A stretch of DNA of 64,000 nt from Pantoea sp. Ap-967 (GCF_011752565.1 NZ_VWXK01000009.1:1-64000), one strand, 5' to 3'; numbered from the stretch's first letter, positions 17,443-26,242 are shown. Numbers and translations: made by a program. Notes: generated from the sequence alone by a model not told the origin.

Positions 17443-17677
17443 TTGACGCCGTTCATCGCGCTTGTGCATGATGAAGCCGTCTCCCTGATCGGGAGCGGTG
17501 GCAAGGGTATTCCAGACGGCCTGCGCGGTAACGCGGGCCGTTCGTGGAGCGGGAATCTGTCCAAAAGGCAGCGTGAGAAAGCCCCTGTTGCGATGCTGCT
17601 GTAGCAGCCTTGGTAGTGCGCTACACGCCTGTGGCGCCAACTGTGACAATCAACAACAAATAGGTAATGGGGGCTTT
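17443..17677 (+). promoter_or_regulatory. Promoter candidate and long structured 5' leader
   Basis: The 291-bp gap after ampC holds a possible sigma-70 promoter (TTGACG 17443-17448, 18 nt, CATGAT 17467-17472) and about 200 nt of leader. Three clear hairpins follow: CTCCC/GGGAG (17481-17495); GGCC..CGCG-GTAA-CGCGGGCC with a GNRA tetraloop (17518-17539); GCTGC-TGTA-GCAGC (17595-17608). An AACAACAA motif lies at 17652-17659. No riboswitch class is recognised. It could be a regulatory leader or a separate small RNA. Confidence 0.4.
17652..17659 (+). promoter_or_regulatory. Candidate Hfq/Crc (CA) motif in mRNA leader
   Basis: AACAACAA fits the AANAANAA motif bound by Hfq/Crc in Pseudomonas, and ends 18 nt before the start codon at 17678. 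Confidence 0.4.
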
Positions 17678-18010
17678 ATGATGAACTTGAACAACAATCC
17701 GACTATCGACCAATTGGCCCAGCTGTTCGCCCTGCGCAAGGACAGCCTCGATGACCACCTGCTGTGGGTCAGCCAGACCGGCGAGGTACGCCTCGACCGC
17801 CTGCCGCCGAACACGGTCGAAGATGAATTCGAAGCGCACCTGCCCAGCATGCGCGCCCGCTTCAAGGTCTACCGCCGTGGCCAGGGCTACGTCGGCAAGA
17901 AGGCCGCCGCCGACACCGAGTTCGTTGGCCGCGTGCTGCAGACCCTGCAACAAGAATGGCCCGCCGCCCGTGAGCGGCAGGCAGTCAAGGTGATCGACCC
18001 GCTCAACTGA
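17678..18010 (+). CDS. Conserved Pseudomonas hypothetical protein
   Basis: 110 aa, no signal peptide or membrane segment, so likely cytosolic. I do not recognise a domain. The sequence is charged and mixed alpha/beta (ALRKDSLDDHLLWVSQTGEVRLDRLPPNT, FKVYRRGQGYVGKKAAADTEFVGRVL). A GGGGG stretch serves as ribosome site ahead of the tandem ATGATG start. It has its own long structured leader and a strong terminator directly after it, so it is a single-gene unit. Confidence 0.75.
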   Translation: MMNLNNNPTIDQLAQLFALRKDSLDDHLLWVSQTGEVRLDRLPPNTVEDEFEAHLPSMRARFKVYRRGQGYVGKKAAADTEFVGRVLQTLQQEWPAARERQAVKVIDPLN

Positions 18011-18028
18011 CGGGCGACACCCTTACCG

Positions 18029-18056
18029 AGCCCGGCCTGCATAGGCCGGGCTTTTT
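18029..18056. terminator. Rho-independent terminator
   Basis: AGCCCGGCCT-GCAT-AGGCCGGGCT is a perfect 10-bp stem with a T-run (CTTTTT) on the plus strand. It ends the 17678 gene and abuts the 3' end of the convergent gene at 18056. Confidence 0.9.
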
Positions 18057-18352
18057 CATGCCCGCCGCCGCTGGCGCGGCATGGGCAAGGCGCCGGTGGC
18101 CAGCGCCCTGGCCCGATCCACGCCCCACACCAAAGCCCGGGTCATGGTTTCCCCGGGGCGCGCTGGGTAATACTCCTCCAGCAGTGCCTGGCCATCCTGG
18201 CGGTACAGCCCAAGAAACAGCTGGGTGGCCCCCAGGCGTGACAGGCGTACCTGCACGTCGATCGTGGTGCCGTCGCTCAAGGCTTCGTTGTGGGTACGGC
18301 AATGCAGTTGGGCGTCGGCCCACTGCCAATAGGTTTCGTCCCTGATCCGCAT
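18056..18352 (-). CDS. Small conserved hypothetical protein
   Basis: 98 aa starting MRIRDETYWQWADAQLHCRTHNE, with GGAG about 10 nt before the ATG. The open frame extends further upstream, but that extension runs through low-quality, arginine- and serine-rich sequence and a REP element, so the internal start is chosen. The sequence suggests a small beta-rich cytosolic protein (TIDVQVRLSRLGATQLFLGLY) with a basic tail (RQRRRA). No function is recognised. It converges on the 17678 gene at a shared terminator. Confidence 0.65.
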   Translation of the reverse strand: MRIRDETYWQWADAQLHCRTHNEALSDGTTIDVQVRLSRLGATQLFLGLYRQDGQALLEEYYPARPGETMTRALVWGVDRARALATGALPMPRQRRRA

Positions 18353-18515
18353 GAAATTTGCGCTCCGTTGCTCAATGCCTGGCAAGCAGAACACAGCCAG
18401 CGGCGTTGCGCGAGTGCAACCCACGGTTGCCTTGAGCAGGGTCAAGCAACGTTGAGATAAATGAGCAATTGGCGTGATGGGGTTCACGGGGTTGCGAGGG
18501 GCGCCGCGGGGCGGC

Positions 18516-18541
18516 GCATCGCGAGCGTTGCTCGCTCCTAC
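18516..18541 (-). repeat. Single REP core
   Basis: CATCGCGAGC-GTT-GCTCGCTCC is an inverted-orientation REP core between two small minus-strand genes. Confidence 0.8.
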
Positions 18542-18566
18542 AGGGAGGAAGCGAGCACTGCTGGGG

Positions 18567-18755
18567 TTACTTCTTGACGGGTACTCGCGGGGTGAAGCGG
18601 CCTTTCTTGCTGCGTTGCAGGTGCACAGGCTTGAGCTGCTGCGATTCATCCAGGGTCATGTGGGCAAAGCCCAGGCGAAACGCCGCCTGGCCGCAGCGCA
18701 CCTGGCTGTTGATCGGGAATGCATCGTTTACGTCTTCGAAATAGGACTCGCTCAT
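18567..18755 (-). CDS. Small conserved hypothetical protein (62 aa)
   Basis: Starts MSESYFEDVNDAFPINSQVRC with GGGAGA about 10 nt upstream. It ends in a basic tail (RSKKGRFTPRVPVKK). The reading extends upstream only without a good ribosome site. No domain is recognised. The basic C-terminus could bind nucleic acid, but this is speculative. Confidence 0.55.
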   Translation of the reverse strand: MSESYFEDVNDAFPINSQVRCGQAAFRLGFAHMTLDESQQLKPVHLQRSKKGRFTPRVPVKK

Positions 18756-18890
18756 GCCCTGTCTCCCTTCAGTGGCAGCCACGTCGGCAAGAAAAGCCCT
18801 GCCTGAAAACGCGACCTGAGCCAGTGAGACTAGACGGTCACATGAAGACTGCCCGGACGAAAAGTCCACAACCGACCAGTGGCCCCGCGG

Positions 18891-19778
18891 TCACTGCGCG
18901 CTGGCTGCCCGCAACCGTTGCCCAAGCTTGGGCCCGAACACATTGACCAGCAGCCCAAGCATCACCAGCAACGCACCCCAACCCTGCACCGCCGTCAGCC
19001 GCTCGCCCAGCAACCATGCCGACGAACTGAGCCCGATTACCGGCACCAACAGCGAGAACGGCGCCACCTTCCCTGCCGGGTGGCGGGACAGCAGCTTGCT
19101 CCACAGGCTGTAGCCGACCATGGTCGCGACGAACGCCAGGTAGGCCAGCGCCAGAATCGAGCTCCAGCTGATATTGGCCAGTGCATGGCCGATACGCTCC
19201 GGCCCCTCCAGCCACCACGACAAGGCCAGGAACGGCAGCGGCGGAATCAGCCCGCCCCAGATCACCAGCGCCACCAGGTCCACCGAGCCGAAGCGGCGGG
19301 TAATGATGTTGCCCATGCCCCACATGGCCCCGCCACACAGCGTCAGCAGCAATGCCACCAACGGTACGTGCCCGCTGTCTTCGCTGCCGATCAGCGCCAA
19401 GCCGCTGGCGGCGATCACCAGCCCCAGCACACTGGCCAGGCGCAGGCGCTCACCGAGAAACAGCGCGGCAAAGCCCAGGGTGAAGAACGCCTGCGATTGC
19501 AGCACCAGCGAAGCCAGGCCCGGTGGCATGCCGCTGTACATGGCCTGGAACAGGAAGGCGAACTGGCCCAGGGAAATGGTTGCGCCGTAGGCGATCAGCC
19601 AGCGCCACGGCAGCTTTGGCCGCTTGACCAGGAGAATGGCCGGAAATGCCACCAACAGAAAGCGCAGCGCCCCCAGCAGCATCGGCGGCAGCCCATCGAG
19701 GCCCACCTTGATGACTACGAAATTGACTCCCCAGGCGACGATCACCACCAGGGCGATCAGCAGGTCCTTGAGCGGCAT
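18891..19778 (-). CDS. EamA-family (DMT) transporter
   Basis: 295 aa with ten predicted helices in two EamA repeats. The first starts DLLIALVVIVAWGVNFVVIKVGLDGLPP; the second has GGAMWGMGNIITRR. Such exporters often move amino-acid metabolites such as cysteine or O-acetylserine pathway compounds. The ATG at 19778 has a GAAG-type site upstream. It is monocistronic, with a REP pair upstream. Confidence 0.88.
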   Translation of the reverse strand: MPLKDLLIALVVIVAWGVNFVVIKVGLDGLPPMLLGALRFLLVAFPAILLVKRPKLPWRWLIAYGATISLGQFAFLFQAMYSGMPPGLASLVLQSQAFFTLGFAALFLGERLRLASVLGLVIAASGLALIGSEDSGHVPLVALLLTLCGGAMWGMGNIITRRFGSVDLVALVIWGGLIPPLPFLALSWWLEGPERIGHALANISWSSILALAYLAFVATMVGYSLWSKLLSRHPAGKVAPFSLLVPVIGLSSSAWLLGERLTAVQGWGALLVMLGLLVNVFGPKLGQRLRAASAQ

Positions 19779-19943
19779 TGCTACTTCCTTCTTCAGGCGT
19801 TCTAGACATATTTCGTAACAGCATAAGGCCAATTTCCGGCCATGGACCAGCACAGTTATGGCCAACCCTTGCACTACAGATCGGCTGTTACGGCGTGCAT
19901 GCGAAGGCGGCGCGGAGGATGGCACTTAGTTATGATTTGTTCC

Positions 19944-20033
19944 GTAGGAGCGAGCGCAGCTCGCGATGGGCTGCAAAGCAGCCCCGGCGGGGCCGCTGCG
20001 CGCCCCATCGCGAGCTGCGCTCGCTCCTACCAG
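19944..20033. repeat. Inverted pair of REP elements (BIME-like)
   Basis: A forward core at 19944-19968 and an inverted core at 20006-20031 flank GGGCTGCAAAGCAGCCCC and GGGGCCGCTGCGCGCCCC hairpins. It lies between the EamA promoter region and the truncated aldolase. Confidence 0.88.
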
Positions 20034-20058
20034 GCCGACGCAGAACCCTTAAGGCAAA

Positions 20059-20411
20059 TCAGTCGCGATAACCCAGCGCAATTCGCTCCAACATCCGCAA
20101 CAAAGCCGCCCAGGCCAGCTGCATGGCATCCGGGTCAGTCAACTCCCCTTCCTTCAACGCCCGCCCCGGCGCATTGAACTGGCGTTCGGTGTGCGCGCAC
20201 ACCGTCTCAGGCGGCAACACCAGCTGCCCGGCACTCTGCGCCGCCAGCTGGATTTCGCAGGCCTTCTCCAGGTAGTACATGCGCAAGAACGCCTCGGCCA
20301 CCGAGCGCCCGGTGGTCAACAAGCCATGGTTACGCAGGATCATCACCGGCTTGTCACCCAGGTCAGCCACCAGCCGCTTCTGCTCGTCCAAGTCCTGGGC
20401 CAACGCGATTC
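20059..20411 (-). pseudogene. Class II aldolase/adducin-family protein, truncated 5' end
   Basis: Only the C-terminal ~115 residues remain: DLDEQKRLVADLGDKPVMILRNHGLLTTGRSVAEAFLRMYYLEKACEIQ. The NHGLLTTG loop and following helix are the C-terminal half of class II aldolases, which are ~250 aa when intact. The frame meets a TGA directly upstream of Ile-Ala-Leu, and homology stops there, with AT-rich promoter DNA of the divergent gene beyond. The zinc-site and N-terminal domain are missing. An internal TTG could in theory start a fragment, but no function is likely. Confidence 0.78.
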
Positions 20412-20464
20412 ATGCGCCAGTAAATAAATGATTTGATTTTTTACTGAGCCTACACTTTTATTAG

Positions 20465-20478
20465 AAAAACAAGAACAA
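20465..20478 (+). promoter_or_regulatory. Candidate Hfq/Crc (CA) motif in mRNA leader
   Basis: AAAAACAAGAACAA contains two overlapping AANAANAA matches and ends 21 nt before the flavoenzyme start, next to a CCGGA ribosome site. The position suits catabolite repression of translation. Confidence 0.45.
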
Positions 20479-20499
20479 CACCGCACCGGAGCCGCCTGC

Positions 20500-22452
20500 A
20501 TGACCACCGCCTTCGCTCACCTGTTCGAACCCCTGCACATCCGCGGTAAACGCCTGAAAAACCGCATCATGTCGAGCGGCCACGACACCTGCCTGCCCAC
20601 CGACAACCAGGTCAACGACAAGCTCATCGCCTACCAGCGCGCCCGCGCCGCTGGCGGCGTTGGCCTGATCGTGCTGCAGGTGGCCGGGGTGCACGACAGT
20701 GCGCGCTACACCTCCCACGTGCTGATGGCCACCGATGACAGCTGCATCGACGGCTACCGGCGCCTGGCCGAAGCCTGCCACGCCCACGGCACGCGGGTGC
20801 TGTCGCAGCTGTTCCACCCCGGGCGGGAGATCATGGAGTCGGCCGATGGCCTGCTGGCCGTGGCCTACTCGGCGTCGGCGGTGCCCAATGAACGGTTCCG
20901 GGTAATGCCGCGGGCGCTCGACCAGGCGATGATCGACGAGATTGTCCAGGGCTATGCCAGCGCCGCCCGGCGCCTGCACCAGGCCGGGCTGGATGGCGTG
21001 GAAGTGGTGGCCAGCCACGGCTACCTGCCGGCGCAATTTCTCAACCCGCGGGTAAATCGCCGTGGCGATGGCTACAACGGCGCGCTGGAACAGCGCCTGC
21101 GGTTTTTGCGCGAAGTGCTTGCGGCGGTGCGTGCAGCCACCGACGAGCAGTTCATCATCGGCCTGCGCATCAGCGCCGACGAGCGTGACAGCGAGGGCCT
21201 GAGCGAAGACGAATCGCTGGCCGCCGCCCAGGCGCTGCAAAGCCAGCTCGACTACCTGCACATCGTCGCCGGCACCTCTGCCTCACTCGGTGGCGCGGTG
21301 CATATCGTGCCGCCCATGGCCATTGCCCCCGCCTACCTGGCGCGCGAGGCAGGCACCTTCAAGCAGCACCTGAACATTCCGTTGTTCGTGACCGGGCGCA
21401 TCAACCAGCCGCAGGAAGCCGAACTGATCCTGGCCCGCGGCCAGGCCGATGTGTGCGGAATGACCCGGGCTTTGATCTGCGATCCACAAATGCCCAGCAA
21501 AGCCGAGCATGGCCAGGCCGAGGACATACGCGCCTGCATTGCCTGCAACCAGGCCTGCATCGGCCACTTCCATCGCGGCCTGCCGATCTCCTGCATCCAG
21601 CACCCGGAAACCGGCCGCGAGCTGCACTACGGCCAGCCCGCCCCTGCCACTGCACGCAAGCGCATCCTGGTAGCTGGCGGCGGCCCGGCTGGCATGAAGG
21701 CCGCTGCCGTAGCCGCTGCCCGTGGCCATGACGTCACCTTGTACGAAGCCAGTACGCAGTTGGGCGGGCAGGTCCAGCTGGCTCAGTTGCTGCCCCGACG
21801 CAGCGAATTCGGGGGTGCAAGCACCAACTTGCAACGGGAAATGCAGCTGGCAGGCGTAACCGTAGTACGTAATACGCGAGTGGATCGCGCCCTGGTCGAA
21901 CGCGAGCGCCCCGACCTGGTCATCGCCGCCACCGGCGCCACGCCCTACTGGCCCGCATTCGAACGCAGCGGTGAGTTGCAGGTGGTGGATGCCTGGCAAA
22001 TCCTGCGCAATGAGGCAAACCCGGGGCGCTCGGTGCTGGTGGTCGACTGGCGCTGTGACTGGATCGGCCCCGGCATCGCCGAGCGCCTGGTGCGCGACGG
22101 CCATCAGGTTCAGCTGGCGGTCAATGGCACCCATTGCGGCGAAAGCCTGCCGCTGTACGTGCGCGACCAGATGGCCGGCGAACTGCATCGCCTGGGCATC
22201 GCCATCACCCCCTATGCGCGCCTGTACGGCAGCGATGACAACACCGTCTACCTGCAACACACCGCCAGCGGTGAACCGATGATCTTCGAGGGCATCGATA
22301 CCTTGGTGCTGTGCATGGGCCACCAGCCCCAGGACACCCTCGCCGACGAACTGGCTGGCCTGGTGGCCGTGCAGCGCATCGGTGACTGCCTGGCCCCACG
22401 CACTGTCGAGGAGGCGATCCACGACGGCCTGGCTGTTGCCTGGGCGCTCTGA
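20500..22452 (+). CDS. NADH:flavin oxidoreductase, 2,4-dienoyl-CoA reductase-like
   Basis: 650 aa. An N-terminal old-yellow-enzyme TIM barrel (about 1-340, with ASHGYLPAQFLNP at 171-183) is followed by a 4Fe-4S site C346-x2-C349-x3-C353-x11-C365. A C-terminal FAD/NAD(P) domain starts ILVAGGGPAGMKAAA (389-403). The layout is that of FadH, trimethylamine dehydrogenase and N-methylproline (stachydrine) demethylase relatives. The catabolic context and adjacent regulator fit demethylation or reduction of an alternative carbon/nitrogen source; the substrate is uncertain. A possible Hfq/Crc motif lies in the leader. Confidence 0.85.
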   Translation: MTTAFAHLFEPLHIRGKRLKNRIMSSGHDTCLPTDNQVNDKLIAYQRARAAGGVGLIVLQVAGVHDSARYTSHVLMATDDSCIDGYRRLAEACHAHGTRVLSQLFHPGREIMESADGLLAVAYSASAVPNERFRVMPRALDQAMIDEIVQGYASAARRLHQAGLDGVEVVASHGYLPAQFLNPRVNRRGDGYNGALEQRLRFLREVLAAVRAATDEQFIIGLRISADERDSEGLSEDESLAAAQALQSQLDYLHIVAGTSASLGGAVHIVPPMAIAPAYLAREAGTFKQHLNIPLFVTGRINQPQEAELILARGQADVCGMTRALICDPQMPSKAEHGQAEDIRACIACNQACIGHFHRGLPISCIQHPETGRELHYGQPAPATARKRILVAGGGPAGMKAAAVAAARGHDVTLYEASTQLGGQVQLAQLLPRRSEFGGASTNLQREMQLAGVTVVRNTRVDRALVERERPDLVIAATGATPYWPAFERSGELQVVDAWQILRNEANPGRSVLVVDWRCDWIGPGIAERLVRDGHQVQLAVNGTHCGESLPLYVRDQMAGELHRLGIAITPYARLYGSDDNTVYLQHTASGEPMIFEGIDTLVLCMGHQPQDTLADELAGLVAVQRIGDCLAPRTVEEAIHDGLAVAWAL

Positions 22453-22491
22453 GGCTGCCCATACTGCGGCTTTCCCGACGGACCGACGTGC

Positions 22492-23091
22492 ATGAGCCAA
22501 CCGCCCCACAACTCGCCCGCCGCAGACGGCGCCAGCGCGCCACAGTTTCTCGGCACCCGCATCCGCGGCCTGCGCAAGCGCCGCGGCATGACCCTGGCGG
22601 CGCTGGCGGCGCAGAGCGAACTCACCGCCGGCTACATCAGCCAGCTGGAGCGCAACCTGTCCTACCCGTCGATTCCGGCGCTGTTCAACATTGCTCGCAG
22701 CCTGGGGGTGACCATCCAGTGGTTCTTCGCCAGCGAAGCCAACACCGCCCCGGAAGATCAAGGCTATGTAGTGCGGCGCAACAGCCGGCTGAGCGTGCAC
22801 TACGAAGACGGCATCGTCGACCAGCTGCTCACCCCACAGCCCAACCGCCAGCTGGAGATGCTGCACTCACGTTTTCCGCCCGGCACCTACAGCCAGGAAA
22901 GCTACAGCCATGAAGGCGAAGAGGCCGGCTACGTGCTGTGCGGCAGCTTTGAGGTCTGGGTGGGTGAGCGCCATTTCCTGCTGGGCGAAGGCGACAGTTT
23001 CAGTTTCTCCAGCCAGGAGCCGCACCGCTACGGCAACCCCGGCGAGGTGGACGCCGTGGTGATCTGGGTGATTACCCCGCCAACATTTTGA
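22492..23091 (+). CDS. XRE-family regulator with cupin domain
   Basis: 199 aa. The helix-turn-helix is at about 23-75 (IRGLRKRRGMTLAALAAQSELTAGYISQLERN), with a cupin at about 120-195 (SHEGEEAGYVLCGSFEVWVGE, GEGDSFSFSSQEPHRYGN). It lies 39 bp after the flavoenzyme on the same strand, likely the same transcript, so it is the probable local regulator. It is related in layout to the XRE/cupin gene at 11785 but clearly distinct in sequence. Confidence 0.88.
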   Translation: MSQPPHNSPAADGASAPQFLGTRIRGLRKRRGMTLAALAAQSELTAGYISQLERNLSYPSIPALFNIARSLGVTIQWFFASEANTAPEDQGYVVRRNSRLSVHYEDGIVDQLLTPQPNRQLEMLHSRFPPGTYSQESYSHEGEEAGYVLCGSFEVWVGERHFLLGEGDSFSFSSQEPHRYGNPGEVDAVVIWVITPPTF

Positions 23092-23252
23092 AAAGATCTG
23101 CGGGCAGGCCCCGTAACATCGTGGGTAGAGCGCTCGCGCCATGCAGCGGGCGCTTGCGCCGTGTGCATTTGCGCTTTTGCGCGAACCCGTGGCATAGATG
23201 CAGGTCCACGTCTTTACGTGAACGTTTTCGCGCTTTCCAAGGAGATTCCTGC

Positions 23253-24092
23253 ATGAGCAAGCCCCCCTATGCCCCGCCCAAGGTCTGGCGTAACGACGCA
23301 GCCTCCGGTGGCCAGTTCGCCAGCATCAACCGGCCCATCGCCGGCCCCACCCATGACAAGCAACTGACGGTCGGCAAGCACCCGCTGCAACTGTATTCCC
23401 TGGCCACGCCCAATGGCGTGAAGGTCACCATCCTGCTTGAAGAACTGCTTGCCCTCGGCCACTCGGGCGCCGAATACGACGCCTGGCTGATCCGTATCGG
23501 CGATGGCGACCAGTTCTCCAGCGGCTTCGTCGAGGTAAACCCCAACTCGAAGATCCCCGCCCTGCTCGACCGCAGCGTCGAGCCGCCGGTGCGGGTGTTC
23601 GAGTCCGGTTCGATCCTGCTGCACCTGGCCGAGAAATTTGCCGCCTTCCTGCCCAAGGCCCCGGCTGCGCGCACCGAAACCTTGAACTGGCTGTTCTGGC
23701 AGATGGGTTCGGCACCTTACCTGGGCGGTGGTTTCGGCCACTTCTACGTGTATGCGCCGGAGAAGATCGAATACGCCATCAACCGCTTCACCATGGAGGC
23801 CAAGCGCCAACTGGACGTCCTGGAACGGCGCCTGGCCGTCAGCCCCTACCTGGGGGGCGATGAGTACAGCATTGCCGATATCGCCGTATGGCCGTGGTAC
23901 GGCCAGCTGGTGCGCGGCAACCTGTATGGCGCGGCGGAGTTTCTGGCGGTCGAGGAGTACCCGCACGTGCAGCGCTGGGCCGAGGCAATCGCCCAGCGGC
24001 CAGCGGTGCAACGCGGCACCCGGGTCAACCGTACCTGGGGGGATGAGGCCAGCCAGGTGCCGGAGCGGCATTCGGCGGCCGACCTGGGTTAA
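23253..24092 (+). CDS. yghU: Glutathione-dependent disulfide-bond oxidoreductase YghU
   Basis: 279 aa, GST-like fold of the Nu class: thioredoxin domain at about 45-130 (LYSLATPNGVKVTILLEELL, NPNSKIPAL, ESGSILLHLAEKF) and a helical C-terminal domain with YSIADIAVWPWYG. Nu-class enzymes reduce disulfides and peroxides with two glutathiones. An AAGGAGA site sits correctly before the ATG at 23253. The family length is ~285 aa. It is followed by a GC hairpin, so probably transcribed alone. Confidence 0.92.
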   Translation: MSKPPYAPPKVWRNDAASGGQFASINRPIAGPTHDKQLTVGKHPLQLYSLATPNGVKVTILLEELLALGHSGAEYDAWLIRIGDGDQFSSGFVEVNPNSKIPALLDRSVEPPVRVFESGSILLHLAEKFAAFLPKAPAARTETLNWLFWQMGSAPYLGGGFGHFYVYAPEKIEYAINRFTMEAKRQLDVLERRLAVSPYLGGDEYSIADIAVWPWYGQLVRGNLYGAAEFLAVEEYPHVQRWAEAIAQRPAVQRGTRVNRTWGDEASQVPERHSAADLG

Positions 24093-24099
24093 GTGCATC

Positions 24100-24116
24100 G
24101 GGGCCGCTGCGGCCCC
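24100..24116 (+). terminator. GC-rich hairpin, probable terminator of yghU
   Basis: GGGGCCG-CTG-CGGCCCC is a perfect 7-bp stem 8 bp after the yghU stop, followed by TTCCT. The T-tail is short, so termination may be partial. Confidence 0.55.
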
Positions 24117-24272
24117 TTCCTGGTGGGGCGGGCCTGCCGCGCGAAGCGGCCCGCCAGGCCCCATCAATGCCCCATTGCAAAAACCCATTTCTGCCGCGCA
24201 AACCTGCTTCCCCCCATCCCTTCTTGTACACTCCTCGCACTAGCCCCCACCTGCACATTTTTTGGTGAAAGC

Positions 24273-25976
24273 ATGATCGAGGTAACCGAGGTTTCCATTG
24301 CCCAGCTGCGCGACGCGCTCGAGTCGGGCCGTACGACGGCAGTCGAGCTGGTCAAGGCCTACCTGGCGCGCATCGACGCCTACGATGGCGCAGGCACCGC
24401 CACTGCCCTGAACGCCGTGGTGGTGCGCAACCCAGAAGCACTCAAGGAAGCCGAGGCTTCCGACGCCCGCCGCGCCAAGGGCCAGGCCCTGAGCCCGCTG
24501 GACGGCATTCCCTACACCGCCAAGGACAGCTACCTGGTCAAAGGCCTGACCGCCGCCTCCGGCAGCCCGGCCTTCAAGAACCTGGTGGCCCAACGCGACG
24601 CCTTCACCATCGAGCGCCTGCGCGCCGCCGGCGCCGTGTGCCTGGGCAAGACCAACATGCCGCCGATGGCCAATGGTGGCATGCAGCGTGGCGTTTATGG
24701 CCGTGCCGAAAGCCCGTACAACGCCAACTACCTGACCGCACCGTTCGCCTCCGGCTCGTCGAACGGCGCCGGCACCGCCACTGCGGCCAGCTTCAGCGCC
24801 TTCGGCCTGGCCGAGGAAACCTGGTCGAGCGGCCGAGGCCCTGCCTCGAACAACGGCCTGTGCGCCTACACCCCTTCGCGCGGGGTGATCTCGGTGCGCG
24901 GCAACTGGCCGCTGACGCCGACCATGGACGTGGTGGTGCCTTACGCCCGAACCATGGCCGACCTGCTGGAAATCCTCGACGTGGTGGTGGCCGACGACGC
25001 CGACCCACGCGGCGACCTGTGGCGCCTGCAGCCGTGGGTGCCGATTCCGGCCGCTTCGTCTGTGCGCCCTGCCTCGTACCTGGACCTGGCAGTGGATGCC
25101 AGCGCCGTGAAGGGCAAGCGTTTCGGCGTGCCGCGCATGTACATCAATGCCGACACCGAAGCCGGCACCTCGGAAAAGCCAGGCATCGGCGGCCCGACTG
25201 GCCAGCGCATCAACACCCGCGCCAGCGTCATCGAGCTGTGGAAGCAGGCCCGCCAGGCCCTGGAAGCCGCCGGCGCCGAAGTGCTGGAAGTGGACTTCCC
25301 GCTGGTGTCCAACTGCGAAGGCGACCGCCCTGGTGCCCCCACCGTGTACAACCGCGGCATCGTCAGCAAGGCCTTCCTGCACGATGAGCTGTGGGAGCTG
25401 TCGGGCTGGGGCTTCGACGACTTCCTGCGGGCCAACGACGACCCCGCGCTCAACCGCCTGGCCGATGTCGATGGCCCGCAGATCTTCCCCCACGACCCGG
25501 GCACCCTGCCCAACCGTGAGGACGACCTGGCCGCCGGCATGGACGAATACGTCAACATGGCCAAGCGCGGCCTGAAGACCTGGGACCAGATCGAAACCCT
25601 GCCCGACGGCCTGCGTGGCCTTGAGCAAACCCGCAAGCTTGACTTGGAAGACTGGATGGACGCCCAAGGCCTGGACGCGGTGCTGTTCCCAACCGTGGCC
25701 GACGTGGGCCCGGCCGATGCCGACGTCAACCCGGCCTCGGCCGACATCGCCTGGAGCAACGGCATCTGGGTGGCCAACGGCAACCTGGCGATCCGCCACC
25801 TGGGCGTGCCGACGGTGACCGTGCCAATGGGTGTAATGGCCGATATCGGCATGCCCGTGGGCCTGACCTTCGCCGGCAAGGCCTACAGCGACAATGCGCT
25901 GCTGAGCTTTGCCGCCGCCTTCGAAGCGACCGGTTCCCGCCGGGTGATCCCGCCGCGCACTCCCGCCCTGGGCTGA
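24273..25976 (+). CDS. Amidase signature-family hydrolase
   Basis: 567 aa. The Ser-cisSer-Lys triad can be placed: K84 in YTAKDSY, the cis-Ser in GSSNGAG (161-167), and the nucleophile S186 in ETWSSGRGPAS, which replaces the usual DTGGSIRxPA. The departure (Glu-Thr-Trp-Ser-Ser) is distinctive and may define a separate subfamily. Length exceeds simple amidases (~470 aa); an insert lies in the middle third. It has its own promoter region after a hairpin and a REP pair behind it. The substrate is unknown. Confidence 0.87.
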   Translation: MIEVTEVSIAQLRDALESGRTTAVELVKAYLARIDAYDGAGTATALNAVVVRNPEALKEAEASDARRAKGQALSPLDGIPYTAKDSYLVKGLTAASGSPAFKNLVAQRDAFTIERLRAAGAVCLGKTNMPPMANGGMQRGVYGRAESPYNANYLTAPFASGSSNGAGTATAASFSAFGLAEETWSSGRGPASNNGLCAYTPSRGVISVRGNWPLTPTMDVVVPYARTMADLLEILDVVVADDADPRGDLWRLQPWVPIPAASSVRPASYLDLAVDASAVKGKRFGVPRMYINADTEAGTSEKPGIGGPTGQRINTRASVIELWKQARQALEAAGAEVLEVDFPLVSNCEGDRPGAPTVYNRGIVSKAFLHDELWELSGWGFDDFLRANDDPALNRLADVDGPQIFPHDPGTLPNREDDLAAGMDEYVNMAKRGLKTWDQIETLPDGLRGLEQTRKLDLEDWMDAQGLDAVLFPTVADVGPADADVNPASADIAWSNGIWVANGNLAIRHLGVPTVTVPMGVMADIGMPVGLTFAGKAYSDNALLSFAAAFEATGSRRVIPPRTPALG

Positions 25977-25980
25977 TGGC

Positions 25981-26071
25981 CCCATCGCGAGCTACGCTCG
26001 CTCCTACCCGCCCAGCACCCCTCCCCCGGTAGGAGCGAGCACAGCTCGCGAAGCGCCGCGCAAGCGGCGCC
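25981..26071. repeat. REP elements, tail-to-head pair
   Basis: An inverted core (GCGAGCTACGCTCGC) at 25986-26000 is followed by a forward core at 26029-26052 and a GCCGCGCAAGCGGC hairpin. It lies between the amidase and nspC. Confidence 0.83.
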
Positions 26072-26242
26072 CGTCCATCGCCATTGGTCAGGCTGTCATC
26101 TGCCTGTGCCTTTGTCCCTGTACTACTAAACCCAACAACGCGCCGTAACCTTTACGAAATACGCCTCGCGCACTTTCGATCTGCGGCAAGTGAAGGCACA
26201 ATGCGTGTCCTTTTTTTGGCCGGCCTGGCCGGGGGCCTTTAA

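Noticed and set aside
18056..18755. Toxin-antitoxin pair from the two small minus-strand genes
   Set aside because: The genes are over 200 bp apart, separated by a REP element, and neither has a toxin or antitoxin motif.
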